Shown here: positions 1-6,907 of the stretch, one piece after another | Layout: every line of letters begins with the position of its first letter | Position numbering within the stretch: position 1 is the first letter of the stretch | Source of the DNA: an uncultured Woeseia sp. | Lineage (GTDB): Bacteria > Pseudomonadota > Gammaproteobacteria > Steroidobacterales > Woeseiaceae | Direction: 5' to 3' | NCBI GenBank assembly: GCA_937925605.1 | Contig: CALALV010000166.1 | Coordinates: 1 to 6,907 of the forward strand | DNA length: 6,907 bases | Program-made: the position numbers and the translations under genes | The notes under the pieces: generated by a model | Told to the model about the DNA's origin: nothing | The model's database searches: none | The model's input: only the letters and a program-made list of their open reading frames with translations

Positions 1-2237
<2,237 letters not shown>

Positions 2238-2274
2238 TATCGTGAACCTGCGAAATGAGACGTACGTCCTGGAA

Positions 2275-2754
2275 CTACCAGCGGTAGTGCGAGAACGCCT
2301 TGTTCGCCTCCGCCATGCGGTGCGTGTCTTCCTTCTTTTTCACCGCGGTGCCGCGATTCTCGGCGGCGTCCATGAGCTCGTGGGCGAGCCGGTGCGCCAT
2401 CGACTTCTCGCTGCGGTTGCGCGCGGCGTCGATGACCCAGCGCATGGCCAGCGTCTGCCGGCGCTGCGGGCGTACCTCGACCGGCACCTGGTAGGTGGCG
2501 CCGCCGACGCGGCGCGACTTGACCTCTACGACCGGCTTCACGTTCTCGAGCGCCTGCTCGAGCAGCTCGAGCGCCTTCTCCTCGGCGTTCGTCTGCTTCT
2601 CGGAGATGCGCGTCAGCGCGCCGTAGATGATGCTCTCGGCGACGGACTTCTTGCCGTCGGCCATGATCATGTTCATGAACTTGGCCAGCAGCTCCGAATG
2701 AAACTTCGGATCCGGGAGAATGTGGCGTTTCGGTGCCTGGCTTCTTCTTGACAT
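2275..2754 (-). CDS. rpsG: 30S ribosomal protein S7
   Basis: S7 starts assembly of the 30S head by binding the 3' domain of 16S rRNA and touches the E-site tRNA. The 159-residue product has the conserved N-terminal KRHILPDPKF (9-18), the core DGKKSVAESIIYGAL (33-47), the rRNA-binding beta-hairpin KSRRVGGATYQVPVEVRP (79-96), and the end AEANKAFSHYRW (148-159). It ends exactly at the HYRW where the short (E. coli B-type) form stops. Compared with E. coli it has about three extra residues around 48-66. The N-terminus MSRRSQAP differs from the common MPRR type. Codons 3 and 4 are AGA AGA, unusual in this C/G-biased gene set. The Shine-Dalgarno signal is weak (GAG, 8 bases before ATG), which suggests translational coupling to rpsL. 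Stop TAG. Confidence 0.98.
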   Translation of the reverse strand: MSRRSQAPKRHILPDPKFHSELLAKFMNMIMADGKKSVAESIIYGALTRISEKQTNAEEKALELLEQALENVKPVVEVKSRRVGGATYQVPVEVRPQRRQTLAMRWVIDAARNRSEKSMAHRLAHELMDAAENRGTAVKKKEDTHRMAEANKAFSHYRW

Positions 2755-2848
2755 TGGTCGGTCTCGGTCAGGTCCGGGCGTCGCGGCCCGGGTGTCGTAT
2801 TACCCTGCTAAGGTTTCGGTGCCCGCGCCGTCCGGCGGCGGGCGGTGA
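2755..2848 (-). promoter_or_regulatory. rpsL-rpsG intercistronic region, candidate S7 autoregulatory site
   Basis: In E. coli, S7 binds the roughly 96-base rpsL-rpsG spacer of its own mRNA and represses rpsG and the coupled fusA. The spacer here is 94 bases and folds: one GC hairpin uses 2821-2826/2838-2843 plus an inner 3-4 bp stem with one bulged base, and a second has perfect 6-bp arms CCGGGC/GCCCGG (2786-2791/2774-2779). Neither is followed by a U-tract, so they are not terminators. Length and position fit the S7 site; I cannot confirm similarity to the E. coli binding determinants. Confidence 0.45.
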
Positions 2849-3223
2849 TCAGGACTTCGGTCGCTTCGTGCCGTACTTCGAGCGGCCTTGCCGGCGATCG
2901 CCGACGCCGGCGCAGTCCAGCGTGCCGCGCACGGTGTGGTAACGCACGCCCGGCAGATCCTTGACGCGGCCGCCGCGAATCAGCACCACCGAGTGCTCCT
3001 GCAGGTTGTGTCCCTCGCCGCCGATGTAGCTGGTGACTTCGAAGCCGTTGGTCAGGCGCACGCGCGCAACCTTGCGCATGGCGGAGTTCGGCTTCTTCGG
3101 CGTGGTCGTGTAGACGCGCGTGCAGACGCCGCGCTTCTGCGGGCAGCCCTCGAGCGCCGGTACCGTGCTCTTCGCAGCTTTCACGGAGCGCGGGTTACGG
3201 ACTAGCTGGTTCGTCGTGGCCAT
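2849..3223 (-). CDS. rpsL: 30S ribosomal protein S12
   Basis: S12 sits at the decoding centre of the 30S subunit and controls accuracy; it is the classic streptomycin target-site protein. The 124-residue product matches E. coli S12 in length and almost throughout, including GCPQKRGVCTRVYTTTPKKPNSA (27-48, split here as GCPQKRGVC and TTTPKKPNSA) and GGRVKDLPGVRYHTVRG (84-100). Lys43 and Lys88, the positions changed in streptomycin-resistant mutants, are both lysine, so the gene predicts a sensitive-type ribosome. Asp89, the residue methylthiolated by RimO in E. coli, is present. Cys27, Cys34 and Cys104 are kept; the E. coli cysteine near 53 is alanine. The ATG start fits the conserved MATTNQLVR N-terminus and a purine-rich binding site. 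Stop TGA. First gene of the str operon. Confidence 0.99.
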   Translation of the reverse strand: MATTNQLVRNPRSVKAAKSTVPALEGCPQKRGVCTRVYTTTPKKPNSAMRKVARVRLTNGFEVTSYIGGEGHNLQEHSVVLIRGGRVKDLPGVRYHTVRGTLDCAGVGDRRQGRSKYGTKRPKS

Positions 3224-3240
3224 GGGCCCTTCTCTTCTCT
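3224..3240 (-). promoter_or_regulatory. Purine-rich ribosome binding site of rpsL
   Basis: Directly before the ATG the minus strand reads AGAGAAGAGAAGGGCCC, a run of 14 purines and then CCC. The best anti-Shine-Dalgarno matches are GAAGGG and the AGAG/GAG elements just before it. It is the most purine-rich leader among the four starts in the window, fitting rpsL as the first gene of the operon. The final AAGGGCCC can pair with leader segment 3292-3299. Confidence 0.6.
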
Positions 3241-3408
3241 CAGGTTATCGGTCAAAAGCAAAAACATTTCGTTCGGTGCGCGCGGACGCGCAAAGGCCCG
3301 CAAGCCGCCGTGCCCCGCCAGCGCGGGGTTCCGACCTGCGGGACCGGCCCGGAAGCCGGCAAAAGACCATGACAATCAGCCTCTTGCAGCTCCGTGCCCG
3401 AACGCATA

Positions 3409-3429
3409 GGGCCCGCCGTCAGCGGGCCC
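3409..3429 (-). promoter_or_regulatory. 8-bp hairpin near the predicted 5' end of the str mRNA
   Basis: Perfect inverted repeat GGGCCCGC / GCGGGCCC with a 5-base loop (TGACG on the minus strand). It begins about 10-15 bases after the predicted transcription start. A stem this close to a 5' end may shield the mRNA from RNase E or RppH, or may pause polymerase; both are inferences. No U-tract follows, so it is not an intrinsic terminator. Confidence 0.5.
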
Positions 3430-3447
3430 GTTGAATCAGGGCCGGGC

Positions 3448-3477
3448 ATTGTATTGAGCCGCGTCAGACCAAGTCAA
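3448..3477 (-). promoter_or_regulatory. Predicted sigma70 promoter of the str operon
   Basis: Reading the minus strand, the -35 box TTGACT (3477-3472, 5 of 6 consensus) is separated by 18 bases from the -10 box TACAAT (3453-3448, 5 of 6 consensus). It lies in the only long spacer of the window, between rpoC and rpsL, in the right direction. The transcription start should fall near 3443-3437, giving a leader of roughly 215 bases. Upstream of the -35 is a GC hairpin, so there is no A/T-rich UP element. The discriminator after the -10 starts GCCCGG, the GC-rich type found at promoters inhibited by ppGpp and DksA. Promoter activity is inferred from the match only. Confidence 0.7.
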
Positions 3478-3507
3478 GCGCGCGCCCGGCCGTTGCCGGG
3501 CGCGCGC
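3478..3507 (-). terminator. 13-bp GC hairpin after rpoC (imperfect terminator, no U-tract)
   Basis: Bases 3478-3490 and 3495-3507 are perfect inverted repeats (arm GCGCGCGCCCGGC) around a 4-base loop, starting 8 bases past the rpoC stop. The position and strength fit a 3' end for the rif operon. The downstream sequence on the minus strand is TTGACTTGG, so the run of U needed for an efficient intrinsic terminator is missing; partial termination, pausing or 3'-end protection are alternatives. The two T residues that follow the stem belong to the -35 box of the next promoter. Confidence 0.5.
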
Positions 3508-3515
3508 CGCCGGTT

Positions 3516-6907
<3,392 letters not shown>

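Larger units (their letters stand above)
3224..3441 (-). promoter_or_regulatory. Long structured 5' leader of the str mRNA
   Basis: This stretch has no convincing gene. Hairpins readable on the minus strand are: 8-bp arms 3422-3429/3409-3416 (GGGCCCGC/GCGGGCCC, 5-base loop) close to the predicted RNA 5' end; 5-bp arms 3355-3359/3344-3348; 6-bp arms 3323-3328/3313-3318 (CCCCGC/GCGGGG, 4-base loop); and 5-bp arms 3287-3291/3278-3282. A T-rich segment (TTTTTGCTTTT) lies near 3256-3266, about 13 bases after the last hairpin, too far for a classic terminator. The leader is longer than a simple ribosome binding site requires, which suggests post-transcriptional control, but I do not recognise a known riboswitch or leader family. 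Confidence 0.5.

Noticed and set aside
3256..3291. Intrinsic terminator or attenuator from the GCGCG/CGCGC hairpin and following T-rich run in the rpsL leader
   Set aside because: About 13 bases separate the 5-bp stem from the T run and the run is interrupted by GC, so it does not fit an intrinsic terminator.
3252..3449. Minus-strand 65-codon open frame (or 51 codons from the ATG at 3407) inside the rpsL leader, possible leader peptide
   Set aside because: The first ATG overlaps the predicted -10 box, so it could not be in the transcript. The inner ATG lacks a clear Shine-Dalgarno sequence, and the product has no run of one amino acid or stalling motif. It overlaps several hairpins, so the open frame is probably chance.

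Overview
The window is one strand of bacterial housekeeping DNA. All genes read on the minus strand, in the order rpoC (3' part) - rpsL - rpsG - fusA - tuf (first 24 codons). This is the join between the rif operon (RNA polymerase beta and beta' subunits) and the str operon (S12, S7, EF-G, EF-Tu). The DNA is GC-rich with strongly C/G-ending codons. The beta' fragment matches Escherichia coli beta' without a net gap from the active site to the second zinc site (constant offset of 297 residues) and carries the proteobacterial trigger-loop insertion. S7 ends in HYRW. Together these suggest a GC-rich gammaproteobacterium outside the Enterobacterales, since rpoC lies directly beside rpsL here whereas E. 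coli keeps the two operons apart. Class-level placement is an inference from recalled sequences, not from a search.

Layout from high to low coordinates (direction of transcription): rpoC 6907-3516 (5' end outside the window); a 292-base spacer 3515-3224; rpsL 3223-2849; a 94-base spacer; rpsG 2754-2275; a 37-base spacer; fusA 2237-144 (GTG start); a 70-base spacer; tuf from 73, running off the window end. No stretch over 300 bases lacks a gene. There are no RNA genes, mobile elements, CRISPR arrays or signs of horizontal transfer.

The regulatory interest lies in the rpoC-rpsL spacer. A perfect 13-bp GC hairpin follows the rpoC stop, and its last base directly abuts a good sigma70-type promoter (TTGACT, 18-base spacer, TACAAT). 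A GC-rich discriminator follows, then a leader of about 215 bases with several hairpins, ending at a purine-rich ribosome binding site that can pair with an upstream leader segment. The 94-base rpsL-rpsG spacer also folds and is almost the same length as the E. coli region where S7 represses its own operon.

The genes work together: beta' is part of the polymerase that makes the mRNA, S12 and S7 are 30S proteins of the decoding centre and head, EF-G drives translocation and EF-Tu delivers aminoacyl-tRNA. Co-expression and growth-rate control of this set are expected. I found no undescribed system; the findings concern control elements and small protein peculiarities.
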